A stretch of 64,000 nt of DNA from JAZDOT01 sp043798355 (GTDB taxonomy: Bacteria > Patescibacteriota > Gracilibacteria > Peribacterales > Peribacteraceae), in assembly GCA_043798355.1 (NCBI GenBank), contig JAZDOT010000011.1, positions 53,955 to 117,954 on the forward strand. The letters are read 5' to 3'. Position 1 is the stretch's first letter; each line of letters starts with the position of its first letter. A program made the position numbers and the translations under genes. This document shows positions 37,933 to 46,782 of the stretch, piece after piece. The notes under the pieces were generated by a model. It was given only the letters and a program-made list of their open reading frames with translations, was not told the origin of the DNA and did not search any database.

Positions 37933-38799
37933 ATGCAATCGAACGGCACACTACGAATCGCCATTCAAAAATCCGGACGACTGTCCGAAGGCTCGCTCGC
38001 GCTCCTGCGACAAATGGGTTTGGAGTTTGAGACGTACCGTGACCGTCTCTTCGCCCAATGTCGGAACATGTCCATCGATATCCTCTTCCTCCGGGATGAC
38101 GATATCCCGGAATACGTTCGGGATGGGGTGGCGGATCTGGGCATCGTCGGTACCAATATCTTGGAAGAATCGATGGTGCCAGTCCGTCGACTCCTACCAT
38201 TGGATTTCGGATTCTGCTCTCTGAGCATCGCCGTCCCAGAACAATCTGCCCTTCGAACATGTGCTGATTTGAAGGGAAAAAGGATCGCCACATCTTACCC
38301 TTCCACACTCACGCGCTTCTTGAAGAGTAAGCGCATAAATGCAGAGATGGTGCTTCTCAAGGGGTCCGTGGAGATCGCGCCCGCTCTGCAAGTTGCCGAT
38401 GCCATCTGCGACCTTGTTTCCACGGGATCGACACTGAGGACAAATCGCCTGACCGTACTCGAGACCGTGTCCCGGTCGCAAGCGATGCTCATCGGGAAGA
38501 ACAAACCGATTGCAAAGAAACGGAAGCTCATTGAGAAATTGCTGCTACGAGCGAAAGGAGTGCAGGAAGCCCGGAAATACAAATACATTATGTTCAATGC
38601 GCCTGTTTCCGCTCTCGAGACAATCAAGAAACTCGTTCCCGGCTGCAAGAGCCCTACGGTCATGCCCCTCGCCGACCCCAACTTCATCGCCGTGCACTCG
38701 GTCGTATTGGAGGAAGCGTTTTGGGACGTCGTGGAAAAGATCCGCGCATGCGGTGGCAGCGCCATTCTCGTATCTCCTCTCGAAAAATTCATCCGGTAA
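37933..38799 (+). CDS. hisG: ATP phosphoribosyltransferase, long form
   Basis: HisG performs the first, committed step of histidine synthesis, joining ATP and PRPP. The 288-residue protein is the long form with a catalytic part (RIAIQKSGRLSEGS, RDDDIPEYVRDGVADLGIVG, and the PRPP loop DLVSTGSTLRTNRL). A C-terminal ACT-like regulatory domain (about residues 215-285) follows, which normally mediates feedback inhibition by histidine. No HisZ is therefore required. It opens the his operon; hisD follows after 2 bp. Confidence 0.96.
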   Translation: MQSNGTLRIAIQKSGRLSEGSLALLRQMGLEFETYRDRLFAQCRNMSIDILFLRDDDIPEYVRDGVADLGIVGTNILEESMVPVRRLLPLDFGFCSLSIAVPEQSALRTCADLKGKRIATSYPSTLTRFLKSKRINAEMVLLKGSVEIAPALQVADAICDLVSTGSTLRTNRLTVLETVSRSQAMLIGKNKPIAKKRKLIEKLLLRAKGVQEARKYKYIMFNAPVSALETIKKLVPGCKSPTVMPLADPNFIAVHSVVLEEAFWDVVEKIRACGGSAILVSPLEKFIR

Positions 38800-38801
38800 C
38801 C

Positions 38802-40097
38802 ATGCGCATTTTTTCTTCATCATCGGCAAGCAAAGAGGAAATTCTCTCTGCCCTGCGGCGGCCGACGCAGAATTTGTCCCGATACCGCGAGAAAGCGAAG
38901 CCGATCATCGATGCAGTGCGGAAAGAAGGCGACAGAGCGATCAGGCGTTTTACGAAACAATTCGACGGCGTCGAATTGTCTTCTATCCGAGTTTCGGCCA
39001 ACGATCTTCAAGCCGCACTCCAATCCCTGCCGAAAAGTCTCCGGCGAAGCCTCGAGAATGCGCGGGACAATATCACACGCTTCCAACAGGAAGCCGCCGA
39101 GTCTCCTGCGCCCATCGAAACGCAGCCTGGCATCTCCTGTTGGCGCGAGACACGAGCTATTGGGAGCGTTGGGCTGTACGTTCCCGGCGGAACAGCGCCA
39201 CTCGTCTCCACCGTGCTCATGCTCGGAATTCCCGCAAAACTCGCTGGAGTGGAACGCATTGTGCTCTGCACTCCTCCGAGGAAGGATGGAAAGATTGCCA
39301 CGCCGGTTTTGGCAGCCTGTGCTTTGGTAGGCATTGAGGAGGTTTTCGCCATCGGCGGAGCTCAAGCGGTTGCGGCGATGGCTTACGGCACGGAGAGCGT
39401 GCCGAAGGTCGAGAAAATCGCAGGGCCGGGAAATGTGTACGTGAATGCGGCAAAAGCGGAAGTGAGTATCGATCCTGATGGGGCGGCAATCGACATGCTC
39501 GCAGGGCCATCAGAGTTGATGGTCATCGCCGATGGTTCGGCGAATCCTGCTTTTGTCGCAGCCGATCTTCTCTCTCAGGCGGAGCACGATCCACTTTCTC
39601 AGATTGTCTTCCTCACAACGAGTGCACACCTTCTTTCTGCCGTGGAGAGCGATCTTGCGGATCAGATGTCCGGTTTGCCACGAAGGGAGATAGCAGCAAA
39701 GGCGCTTTCCGGAAGCTCTGCCATTCTGGTTTCATCATTGGAGGAAGCCGTCTCTCTCGCAAATCTCTACGCGCCTGAACACCTCAGTATTCAAACGGAA
39801 CGCACGGAGAATCTTCTCCCGATGATTCGCAATGCGGGTTCCATATTTCTCGGCTCATTCTCCCCGGAAACAGTTGGTGACTTCTGCTCCGGGACGAACC
39901 ACGTCCTCCCCACATTGGGAACCGCGAGAATCCAAGGAGGAGTCTCCATGCGGACATTCCAGAAAACATTCACTGTTCAGGAACTCTCGAAGGCAGGACT
40001 CGCGTCCATCCGGGACACTGCGACATGCCTCGCACGGACAGAGGAACTGGAGGCACACGCCAGAGCCGTTGATATCCGTTTCCCTGCCCTGCCATGA
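38802..40097 (+). CDS. hisD: Histidinol dehydrogenase
   Basis: HisD oxidises histidinol to histidine in two NAD-dependent steps. The 431-residue protein carries PGGTAPLVSTVLMLGIPAKLAGV, KIAGPGNVYVNAAK, AGPSELMVIADGSANP, and the catalytic Glu-His pair in LSQAEHDP. The zinc-site His (GTNHVLPT) and SMRTFQKTFTVQELS follow. The start at 38802 lies 2 bp after the hisG stop. The stop overlaps the hisC start by 4 bp. Confidence 0.97.
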   Translation: MRIFSSSSASKEEILSALRRPTQNLSRYREKAKPIIDAVRKEGDRAIRRFTKQFDGVELSSIRVSANDLQAALQSLPKSLRRSLENARDNITRFQQEAAESPAPIETQPGISCWRETRAIGSVGLYVPGGTAPLVSTVLMLGIPAKLAGVERIVLCTPPRKDGKIATPVLAACALVGIEEVFAIGGAQAVAAMAYGTESVPKVEKIAGPGNVYVNAAKAEVSIDPDGAAIDMLAGPSELMVIADGSANPAFVAADLLSQAEHDPLSQIVFLTTSAHLLSAVESDLADQMSGLPRREIAAKALSGSSAILVSSLEEAVSLANLYAPEHLSIQTERTENLLPMIRNAGSIFLGSFSPETVGDFCSGTNHVLPTLGTARIQGGVSMRTFQKTFTVQELSKAGLASIRDTATCLARTEELEAHARAVDIRFPALP

Positions 40098-41158
40098 ATA
40101 TTCCTCTTTCATCCAACATTGCTGCGCTGAAGCCGTACACATCGGCACGTTCACTGTGCAAGGGAAATTCCTGGACGTTCATGGATGCGAATGAGTCGCC
40201 CGTTCCCGGGATCGAGCTTTCATCTCTCCTGCCTCTGAACCGCTATCCGGACCCTACAGCTGACCGTCTACGAGATGCCATTGCGACTACGTATCGTGTC
40301 AGCCGCGAGAATCTCGTTCTCGGCAACGGATCCGATGAACTCATCGACCTCTGCGTGCGAGCCTTCGTGCGGCAAGAAAGAGAAGTCCTGAGCGTGGAGC
40401 CGACGTATGGCGTCTATGCGGTTTGCAGCGCCATTCAAGGGGTTTCCTACAGGACTGTCATGCTCACGCAAGATTTCCTCGTGGATGTTCCAGTTCTCCT
40501 CAAGAAGAACGCGAAGGCCGACGTTCTCTTTCTGTGCAGCCCCAACAATCCGACGGGACTCTCCATCCCCCGCGCGCATCTCGCAAGAATCGTCCGCGAG
40601 TTCAATGGCATTGTCGTCGTGGACGAGGCATACGGCGAATTCGCGGACGACGCAGACATACCGTCCGCCATCGAAATGGTGAGGGAAGGATCAGAGAATC
40701 TCGTGGTACTCCGGACGTTCAGCAAAGCCTTCGGGGCAGCGGGAATCCGCCTCGGTTACGCCATGGGACCGCGTCCACTGATCGATATCCTTCTTCGTAT
40801 CAAACCTCCTTACAATGTGAACGCACTGACGCAAACGGTCGGACTGACTCTCTGGGAGAGGAGAGAGAAAATGCAGGAACGGGTTGCGATGCTCCGGAAG
40901 TCGAAGATCCCGATGATGGAGGCATGTAATGACCTCGGCTGCAACGTCACGCCAAGCCTCACAAACTTCTTTCTCATCCAACCGCCAAAGGGGACAAGCG
41001 CAGATGATCTTCTCCGACGTCTACGTGACGAATACCGCATCGTGATCCGCCGCATCAAAGATACGCCGATTCTCACCAATGCCCTACGAATCACAGTGGG
41101 CACGGAGGAGCAAAACCGCGCACTCGTTTCTGCTCTCTCTTCCCTCCTTTCCTCATGA
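40094..41158 (+). CDS. hisC: Histidinol-phosphate aminotransferase
   Basis: The 354-residue PLP enzyme transfers the amino group from glutamate to imidazole-acetol phosphate. Family marks are DANESPVPG near the N-terminus, LGNGSDELIDL, CSPNNPTGL, VVDEAYGEF, and the PLP-lysine segment RTFSKAFGAAGIRLGYAMG. The C-terminal ITVGTEEQN is also typical. Start and stop both overlap neighbours by 4 bp (ATGA), so translation is coupled through hisD-hisC-hisB. Confidence 0.96.
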   Translation: MNIPLSSNIAALKPYTSARSLCKGNSWTFMDANESPVPGIELSSLLPLNRYPDPTADRLRDAIATTYRVSRENLVLGNGSDELIDLCVRAFVRQEREVLSVEPTYGVYAVCSAIQGVSYRTVMLTQDFLVDVPVLLKKNAKADVLFLCSPNNPTGLSIPRAHLARIVREFNGIVVVDEAYGEFADDADIPSAIEMVREGSENLVVLRTFSKAFGAAGIRLGYAMGPRPLIDILLRIKPPYNVNALTQTVGLTLWERREKMQERVAMLRKSKIPMMEACNDLGCNVTPSLTNFFLIQPPKGTSADDLLRRLRDEYRIVIRRIKDTPILTNALRITVGTEEQNRALVSALSSLLSS

Positions 41159-42192
41159 AAGTCGCCTTCATCGATAGGGACGGCACACTTCTCTGGGAAC
41201 CGCCGGAGACCAAACAGGTCGATAGCCTGAAGAAACTCCGGATTCTGCCCGGCGTTGTCGAAGGGCTGAAGCAATTGAAGCAACGAGGTTTCATATTCGT
41301 CCTCGTAAGTAACCAAGAGGGCGTCGGCACTCCTGCATTTCCGAAACGGAGTTTCGAGATACCACAGAAAGCATTCCTCGAACAACTCGTCTCGCAAGGA
41401 ATCGCATTCACTGACGTTTTCGTCTGCCCGCACTTGCCGGAAGAGAAATGCACGTGCCGAAAACCGAAGACGGGTCTCGTGAAGGACTTCCTCAGGCGGA
41501 ACGACATCGATCTTTCCTCTTCCCTCATGATCGGTGACAGGGAGACCGATGAGGAATTTGCGAAGAACCTTGGCATTCGTTTCGTTCGGGTTGAGACCAA
41601 TGGATCGTTTCCGCGCTTCGCCGCGCTTCAACGCGCAACGAAGGAAACAGATATCTCTGTCTTTCTGAATATCGATGGAAGCGGCAAATCCGAAATCTCG
41701 ACCGGCATAGGCTTTCTCGACCACATGTTGACACTCCTGGTGAAGCACTCGCTCATCGATCTGACGCTGCAAGCAACAGGAGACCTCGATGTGGACGAGC
41801 ACCACACGGTGGAAGACACAGCGCTGGCACTCGGTAGTGCACTCTCCGATGCTCTCGGCGACAAACGTGGCATCGAGCGCTATGGGTTCCTTCTCCCGAT
41901 GGACGAGGCGCTCGTTGAAGTCGCGCTCGATCTCTCCGGCAGGCCGTACTTCGTCTTCGAAGGGGCGTTCAAACGCGAGTACGTCGGGGAACTTCCCACC
42001 GAACTCATCGCGCATTTCTTCGAGTCGTTTGCTCAGGCGCTCAAGTGCAATCTACATATGACCATCCGTCGCGGGAGTAACGAGCACCACAAAGTCGAAG
42101 CGCTCTTCAAGGCGCTTGGTCGCTGTCTGCGACAGGCATTCCGTCGGTGCCCGTATGAGCGCGGCATTCCTTCCACGAAAGGTTCTCTATGA
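41155..42192 (+). CDS. hisB: Bifunctional histidinol-phosphatase / imidazoleglycerol-phosphate dehydratase
   Basis: The 345-residue protein combines two his steps as in E. coli HisB. Residues 1-155 are a HAD phosphatase (FIDRDGTLLW nucleophile Asp, VSNQEG, zinc-binding CPHLPEEKCTCRKPK, MIGDRETDEEFA). Residues about 160-345 are the manganese-dependent dehydratase (GIGFLDHML, DEHHTVEDTALALG, NEHHKVEALFKALGR). Fusion is common in proteobacteria and some other lineages, so its presence here may reflect transfer. It overlaps hisC and hisH by 4 bp each. Confidence 0.96.
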   Translation: MKVAFIDRDGTLLWEPPETKQVDSLKKLRILPGVVEGLKQLKQRGFIFVLVSNQEGVGTPAFPKRSFEIPQKAFLEQLVSQGIAFTDVFVCPHLPEEKCTCRKPKTGLVKDFLRRNDIDLSSSLMIGDRETDEEFAKNLGIRFVRVETNGSFPRFAALQRATKETDISVFLNIDGSGKSEISTGIGFLDHMLTLLVKHSLIDLTLQATGDLDVDEHHTVEDTALALGSALSDALGDKRGIERYGFLLPMDEALVEVALDLSGRPYFVFEGAFKREYVGELPTELIAHFFESFAQALKCNLHMTIRRGSNEHHKVEALFKALGRCLRQAFRRCPYERGIPSTKGSL

Positions 42193-42746
42193 TCGGCATT
42201 TTGCGTCCAAACACCGGCAATACCGGAAGCGTCGAACGAGCGCTTCAGAGGCTCGGTATTCCCTCATGTATCGTCCAGACTCCTCAGGAGATCTCCACTA
42301 CCGATGGACTCATCTTCCCCGGTGCGGGAGCAGCTCTTGCAGCCATGACAGATCTGCGAGAGCGAGGACTTGACGATGTGCTGCGCTTCTATCGCAAACC
42401 ATTCCTTGGCCTCTGCCTCGGCATGCAACTCCTCTTCGATTCCTCGGAGGAGGGACCGACGGTTTGTCTCGGCGTCATCAAAGGCAATGTCGTGGAGTTA
42501 CCGGAAACAATTCAGAAACCGCACATGGGTTGGAACAGGCTCTCAAATAGAGAGTATGCCTATTTCGTCCACAGCTTCATCTGTGTTCCGGCTGACCCTT
42601 GTGTCATCACGATGACCGTTCAACACGGTATGGAGATCGTAGCCGGTGTCAGAAAAGAGAACTTTTTCGGTCTCCAATGGCACCCGGAGAAATCCGGCGA
42701 AACCGGTGATCGATTCCTGCTTTCCTTCGCAGAACTATGCAAGTGA
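42189..42746 (+). CDS. hisH: Imidazole glycerol phosphate synthase, glutaminase subunit
   Basis: HisH hydrolyses glutamine and feeds ammonia to HisF. The 185-residue class I amidotransferase has nucleophile Cys in PFLGLCLGMQLLFD, the HMGWNRL segment and the His-Glu pair in GLQWHPEKSG. It is shorter than most HisH (about 200). It overlaps hisB by 4 bp and the fused hisAF by 10 bp. Confidence 0.95.
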   Translation: MIGILRPNTGNTGSVERALQRLGIPSCIVQTPQEISTTDGLIFPGAGAALAAMTDLRERGLDDVLRFYRKPFLGLCLGMQLLFDSSEEGPTVCLGVIKGNVVELPETIQKPHMGWNRLSNREYAYFVHSFICVPADPCVITMTVQHGMEIVAGVRKENFFGLQWHPEKSGETGDRFLLSFAELCK

Positions 42747-44245
42747 TACCCGCCATCGACGTGCTCAACGGGAAAGTCGTGAGACTTACCCAAGGTGACT
42801 TTGAGCGCGTAAATCTTTATGGAGATGACCCACTCGGTATCGCGAGAGAATATAAGCGCATGGGAGCATCGAGGGTGCATCTCGTGAATCTCTCCGCTGC
42901 GAAGAGCGGCGAGAGAGACGATCGTTTCTTGGCATTGGTTCGTGCGATTTCCGGCGAAATGGAGGTACAGGCAGGAGGAGGCATTCGCACACTTCAAGAC
43001 ATTCAACGCTTCCTCGATGCAGGAGCGAGCGCCGTTGTGATCGGTACGATGCTCTTCAAAGAACCTGACACTGCCCGATCAGCCGTCACACTCTTCGGCA
43101 TCGAAAGGATCATCGGAGCCCTTGACACCGATGACAATGACGTGAAGATCATGGGGTGGAAAAAGAGAAGTGGCTACGATTTGAGCACGGCTATTCGTTT
43201 AGCAGAAGATATCGGAATACGTAGGATTCTCGTAACGGACATTGCATGTGATGGCATGGAAAGCGGCCCCAATGTTCGCCTCTATGCAGATCTGAAGCGT
43301 CGTTTCCCATCTGTCAGATTGATAGCAAGCGGAGGAGTGCGAAATGCAGCCGACGTCCGCGCTCTGGAGAAGATAAAGTGCGAGTCCGCTGTTGTTGGGA
43401 AGACGCTTCTCCAGAACTCTGTTTCACTCTCTTCATTAATCAGCGCTTGCAGCGAACAGAACTACTCAGCCATCGATTCTCGCCGGGATGAACTCGCAAT
43501 ACGCGTCATACCTTGTCTCGATGTGACTGAAGGACGAGTGGTGAAGGGGACGAGTTTCGGGAATCTCCGAGATGCGGGTGACCCCGTCTCTCTCGCAAAA
43601 CGGTACTGTGAGGAAGGAGCTGATGAATTGGTATTTCTGGACATCACTGCGACATCTGACGGAAGGGAGACCGTGGTAGAACTCGCTTCCCGCGTCGCGG
43701 ACGCTGTGAACATCCCCTTCACGATTGGCGGAGGGGTGCGGAGTGTATTCGATGCCCGAAGGCTCCTCGAAGCAGGAGCGGATAAGGTAGCGGTCAATTC
43801 TGCCTCTGTCAGGAATCCTTTATTGCTGAACGAAATAGCAGAACAGTTGGGAAGGGCAAACACCGTGTGTGCGATTGATGCACGGAAAAAGGGTGATGGC
43901 TGGACGGTGCTCGTGCGCGGCGGAAGGGACGACACGGAGATCGATGCCCTATTGTGGGCAGAAGAAGCTGTGAAGCGAGGAGCAGGAGAACTACTCGTGA
44001 CATCCTATGACAGAGACGGCACCGGGGAGGGCTTTGATACTACACTTCTCTCTCGGATCAAAGAGAGAGTCTCCGTCCCTGTCATCGCATCCGGAGGTGC
44101 TGGATCACTGGATACATTTGTAAGTGCTGTACGTGCAGGAAGAGCGGATGCAGTTCTTGCAGCAAGCGTCTTTCACTTTGGCACTATTACCATTAGAGAC
44201 GTGAAGACAGCCTTCCAAAATGCTTCTTTCCCCGTCCGCCTATGA
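42737..44245 (+). CDS. hisA/hisF: Fused HisA-HisF: ProFAR isomerase and cyclase subunit of IGP synthase in one chain
   Basis: One uninterrupted 502-residue frame carries two successive (beta/alpha)8 barrels. Residues 1-235 are HisA (IPAIDVLNGKVVRLTQG with the catalytic Asp, VQAGGGIRT, a second Asp in GALDTDDNDVKIMGW, IASGGVRNAADV). Residues about 253-502 are HisF (VIPCLDVTEGRVVKG, FTIGGGVRSVFDA, CAIDARKKG, VPVIASGGAGSLDTF). A linker of about 18 residues (SACSEQNYSAIDSRRDEL) joins them. Both catalytic Asp pairs are present, so both halves should be active. HisH, the glutaminase partner of HisF, is encoded just upstream. It overlaps hisH and hisIE. Confidence 0.95.
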   Translation: MQVIPAIDVLNGKVVRLTQGDFERVNLYGDDPLGIAREYKRMGASRVHLVNLSAAKSGERDDRFLALVRAISGEMEVQAGGGIRTLQDIQRFLDAGASAVVIGTMLFKEPDTARSAVTLFGIERIIGALDTDDNDVKIMGWKKRSGYDLSTAIRLAEDIGIRRILVTDIACDGMESGPNVRLYADLKRRFPSVRLIASGGVRNAADVRALEKIKCESAVVGKTLLQNSVSLSSLISACSEQNYSAIDSRRDELAIRVIPCLDVTEGRVVKGTSFGNLRDAGDPVSLAKRYCEEGADELVFLDITATSDGRETVVELASRVADAVNIPFTIGGGVRSVFDARRLLEAGADKVAVNSASVRNPLLLNEIAEQLGRANTVCAIDARKKGDGWTVLVRGGRDDTEIDALLWAEEAVKRGAGELLVTSYDRDGTGEGFDTTLLSRIKERVSVPVIASGGAGSLDTFVSAVRAGRADAVLAASVFHFGTITIRDVKTAFQNASFPVRL

Positions 44246-44859
44246 CCCCAAATCCTCTCAAATTGACTTGGAACAAGAGCCAAGATGGCCTCCTCCCTGC
44301 AATCGTACAGGATGTGAATACCGGGCAGGTGCTCATGCTCGGTTACATGAATGTCCAAGCCCTGCAACAGACACAGGAGACAGGCTTCGTGACGTTCTTC
44401 AGCCGCTCAAAGAAACGGCTGTGGAAGAAGGGTGAAATCTCGGGGAATACGCTCCGATTCATCTCCGCTTCATGCGACTGTGACAGCGATACAATCCTTA
44501 TCCGAGCGATTCCCATGGGACCAACGTGCCACACGGGAAAACAATCTTGCTTCAGTTCTCCTGAAAGCGCTCTTGAGACTTTAGGGAATCTGATTGAGAC
44601 AATTCGGAAAAGGGCAGAAAACGGCTCACGAAAGTCCTATACGAAGCGCCTATTGGGTGGAGGTATCGAAGCCTATGGAGCAAAAGTTCTTGAGGAAGCG
44701 GAGGAGGTCGTGCGGGCCGCACGGAATGAGGGCAAGCAACGAACCGTCGAGGAGGCAGCGGATATTCTGTATCACTTGTTTGTGTTAATGCGGGGGCAAC
44801 GGATTGAAATCGAAGATGTCGCGGCAGAATTGAGGCGAAGAAGACAACCAGTAGAATAG
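44242..44859 (+). CDS. hisI: Bifunctional phosphoribosyl-AMP cyclohydrolase / phosphoribosyl-ATP pyrophosphatase
   Basis: The 205-residue protein is HisIE. Residues 1-110 are the zinc-dependent cyclohydrolase (GYMNVQALQQTQETGFVTFFSRS, CDCDSDTILIRA, GPTCHTGKQSCF). Residues about 120-205 are the helical pyrophosphatase (GIEAYGAKVLEEAEEVV, EEAADILYHLFVLM). These are steps 2 and 3 of the pathway. In the cyclohydrolase the usual SRSR...LWxKG reads SRSKKRLWKKGE, which is normal. It ends the operon; ribD has its own promoter 40 bp later. Confidence 0.95.
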   Translation: MTPNPLKLTWNKSQDGLLPAIVQDVNTGQVLMLGYMNVQALQQTQETGFVTFFSRSKKRLWKKGEISGNTLRFISASCDCDSDTILIRAIPMGPTCHTGKQSCFSSPESALETLGNLIETIRKRAENGSRKSYTKRLLGGGIEAYGAKVLEEAEEVVRAARNEGKQRTVEEAADILYHLFVLMRGQRIEIEDVAAELRRRRQPVE

Positions 44860-44890
44860 GCGTGTGGATTTATGCATCGTGTGTTCGGTA

Positions 44891-44896
44891 TATAAT
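44891..44896 (+). promoter_or_regulatory. -10 box for leaderless ribD
   Basis: TATAAT followed by 6 nt (TCCCCT) and the ribD ATG at 44903. No good -35 is visible. Confidence 0.6.
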
Positions 44897-44902
44897 TCCC
44901 CT

Positions 44903-45895
44903 ATGCACGAAGCCTTCATGCACCGCTGCCTCGCCCTCGCGGAACGCGGCAGGGGCAAGGTCGGGACCAACCCCATGGTCGGGGCTTTACTCGTTCGGGA
45001 GGGGAAAATCATTGCCGAAGCATGGCACGAGAAATTTGGGGGTGATCATGCTGAGAGAGCCCTTCTGAAAGCCATAAAAACAGAAATTCTCCCGACGGAC
45101 ATTCTTTATGTTAATCTCGAACCGTGCTGTCATACGGGCAAAACGCCGCCCTGTACGGATATCATGATTGAGCGGGGCGTGAAGCGCGTCGTGTACGGTA
45201 TGGTTGACCCTGATCCTGCCGTCTCCGGGAAGGGGATCTTGGCTTTAGAGCGGGCTGGAGTTGAATTAATGGGTCCGGTGAACCGTGCTCTATGTGAGTG
45301 GATGAACAGGGGATTTGTCAGTCTCCGGACGGCGTGTCGTCCTTGGGTGACAATAAAGAGAGCACAGACGCCCTCCGGAGAGATTGCGTCTGCGGATGGG
45401 AAGCCAGTGAAGATTACGTCTCGGGAACAAGATGTGTGGTCCCATACATGGCTTCGAGCACGACACGACGCCATTCTCGTCGGTGTCGGGACGATCATTG
45501 CGGATAATCCTTTCTTAGATAAGAGATTCGAGCAAGTTCATAAAACTGTACCGCAAAGTTCTGATCCACTCCGCATTATCCTCGACCCGCATCTGCGTAT
45601 TCCTCTCGATGCCAAGGTTGTGACGGGAAAGAATGCCCCCGGCACGATGGTCATCACTTCGAAAGATGTGGATCCGAAGATTCGTTCTGCTCTTCAGGAG
45701 AGGGGTGTTCGCGTTGAAGTTGTTTCTCTGGGGAAGGGGACATTTGATTTTGCTTCCCTCTGGGAAATCCTTACAACCCCAAAAGGCGATTTTCACGGGA
45801 TCGCAAGTGTCCTCGTTGAAGGGGGAGTGAGAACGTGGAGAGCATTCAAAGATGCGGAGGTTGTAGATGAAGAGGTGACGCTGATCGGCAGATAG
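44903..45895 (+). CDS. ribD: Riboflavin biosynthesis deaminase/reductase
   Basis: RibD deaminates and then reduces the pyrimidine intermediate of riboflavin synthesis. The 330-residue protein has the zinc deaminase domain (GTNPMVGALLV, HAERALL, PCCHTGKTPPCTD, about residues 1-145) and the NADPH reductase domain (WVTIKRAQTPSGEIAS, DAILVGVGTIIADNP, VLVEGGVRTWRAF). The start at 44903 matches the family N-terminus and follows TATAAT by 6 nt; a longer GTG frame is rejected. No other rib gene is in the window. The C-terminus is somewhat short. Its stop is 2 bp from the facing FMN-reductase stop. Confidence 0.94.
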   Translation: MHEAFMHRCLALAERGRGKVGTNPMVGALLVREGKIIAEAWHEKFGGDHAERALLKAIKTEILPTDILYVNLEPCCHTGKTPPCTDIMIERGVKRVVYGMVDPDPAVSGKGILALERAGVELMGPVNRALCEWMNRGFVSLRTACRPWVTIKRAQTPSGEIASADGKPVKITSREQDVWSHTWLRARHDAILVGVGTIIADNPFLDKRFEQVHKTVPQSSDPLRIILDPHLRIPLDAKVVTGKNAPGTMVITSKDVDPKIRSALQERGVRVEVVSLGKGTFDFASLWEILTTPKGDFHGIASVLVEGGVRTWRAFKDAEVVDEEVTLIGR

Positions 45896-45897
45896 CA

Positions 45898-46569
45898 TCA
45901 CGACAATTTTTTCATGAGTTTTTGCCCTGCCGCATATACCGCCGTCATGCAGCTCTGTTTCATCGGCAGTTTTCCCGTCTCCTTGAAAACCTTCACCATC
46001 TCTGCGAACCGGCAGCCCTCGCTCCGCATCTTCGCGAGTGACTCGGGCCGCTTGTCCACGACGAGGCCGAATTGGCCACGCCCGAGCGTACACTTGGGTT
46101 CGAAATGCGTTCCTGCGATGGAAGCGCCGAAGTACTTCAGACTCTCGGCAACGAAGCCGGTTGTCTTTTTCTCCAATCCTTGCCATGCAATGAGCGGTGC
46201 TCCGCCAGTGAAGATGAGGAACACCGGCTTGCCTCTGAGCATGCCCTGGGAGTGGGTGCCGTCGAGGGCGAAGGATCCCATCCGGTCAATGGCGTTCTTG
46301 AGATGAGAGGGAACAGAGAAGTTCCAGATCGGCGATGCGATGACGATGCCGTCGGTGTGCAGCACAGCTTCTCTCAGTTTCACGAAATCCGGTTCGTTCT
46401 GATAAGTGGGATCGTAGTGCTGGAGTGTGAAGTGGGCGATCGAGAGATCGCGCAGGCGCAGCACTTCGGTTTCCCCTCCGCTCTCACGGACACCCTGTGC
46501 GAAGTGATCAGCGAGAGTTGCGGAATTACTCGGTGCGTTGGTGCCGGCGACGAGGATGAGGGTGCGCAC
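45898..46569 (-). CDS. NADPH-dependent FMN reductase family protein
   Basis: The 223-residue flavodoxin-fold protein has the phosphate loop AGTNAPSNSATLADHF (about residues 7-22), an ASPIWNFSVPSHLKNAIDRM segment and GGAPL, as in NADPH-dependent FMN or quinone reductases. It probably moves electrons from NAD(P)H through FMN to an unknown acceptor. The GTG at 46569 places the first beta strand (RTLILVAGTN) at the N-terminus; an ATG at 46608 would add residues encoded by a tandem ACAGCG repeat. Convergence with ribD suggests no co-regulation. Confidence 0.86.
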   Translation of the reverse strand: MRTLILVAGTNAPSNSATLADHFAQGVRESGGETEVLRLRDLSIAHFTLQHYDPTYQNEPDFVKLREAVLHTDGIVIASPIWNFSVPSHLKNAIDRMGSFALDGTHSQGMLRGKPVFLIFTGGAPLIAWQGLEKKTTGFVAESLKYFGASIAGTHFEPKCTLGRGQFGLVVDKRPESLAKMRSEGCRFAEMVKVFKETGKLPMKQSCMTAVYAAGQKLMKKLS

Positions 46570-46782
46570 GAGGACAGCGTACAGCGGAGAGCGTACAGCG
46601 GACAGCATTTGGAGCAGGGCTCAGATGGTGGGATGGCAAGAAAACCAGCATTCATAGAGCGGAGACATGGAATGAAATGTCCCGCAATCCAAGATCGTTG
46701 CCGAGTGAGAGACATCTATATATCGTGCCAGTTTGCTGCCTCATATACAGCATATAGTGTTTTATTTCCGTACCCGCTTTCC

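Noticed and set aside
46072..46782. In-frame 237-codon extension upstream of nrdJ
   Set aside because: It overlaps the FMN reductase gene on the other strand and has no family similarity; NrdJ begins at 46783.
46609..46782. Cobalamin riboswitch before nrdJ
   Set aside because: The gap is short and no B12-box-like sequence or complex fold is visible.
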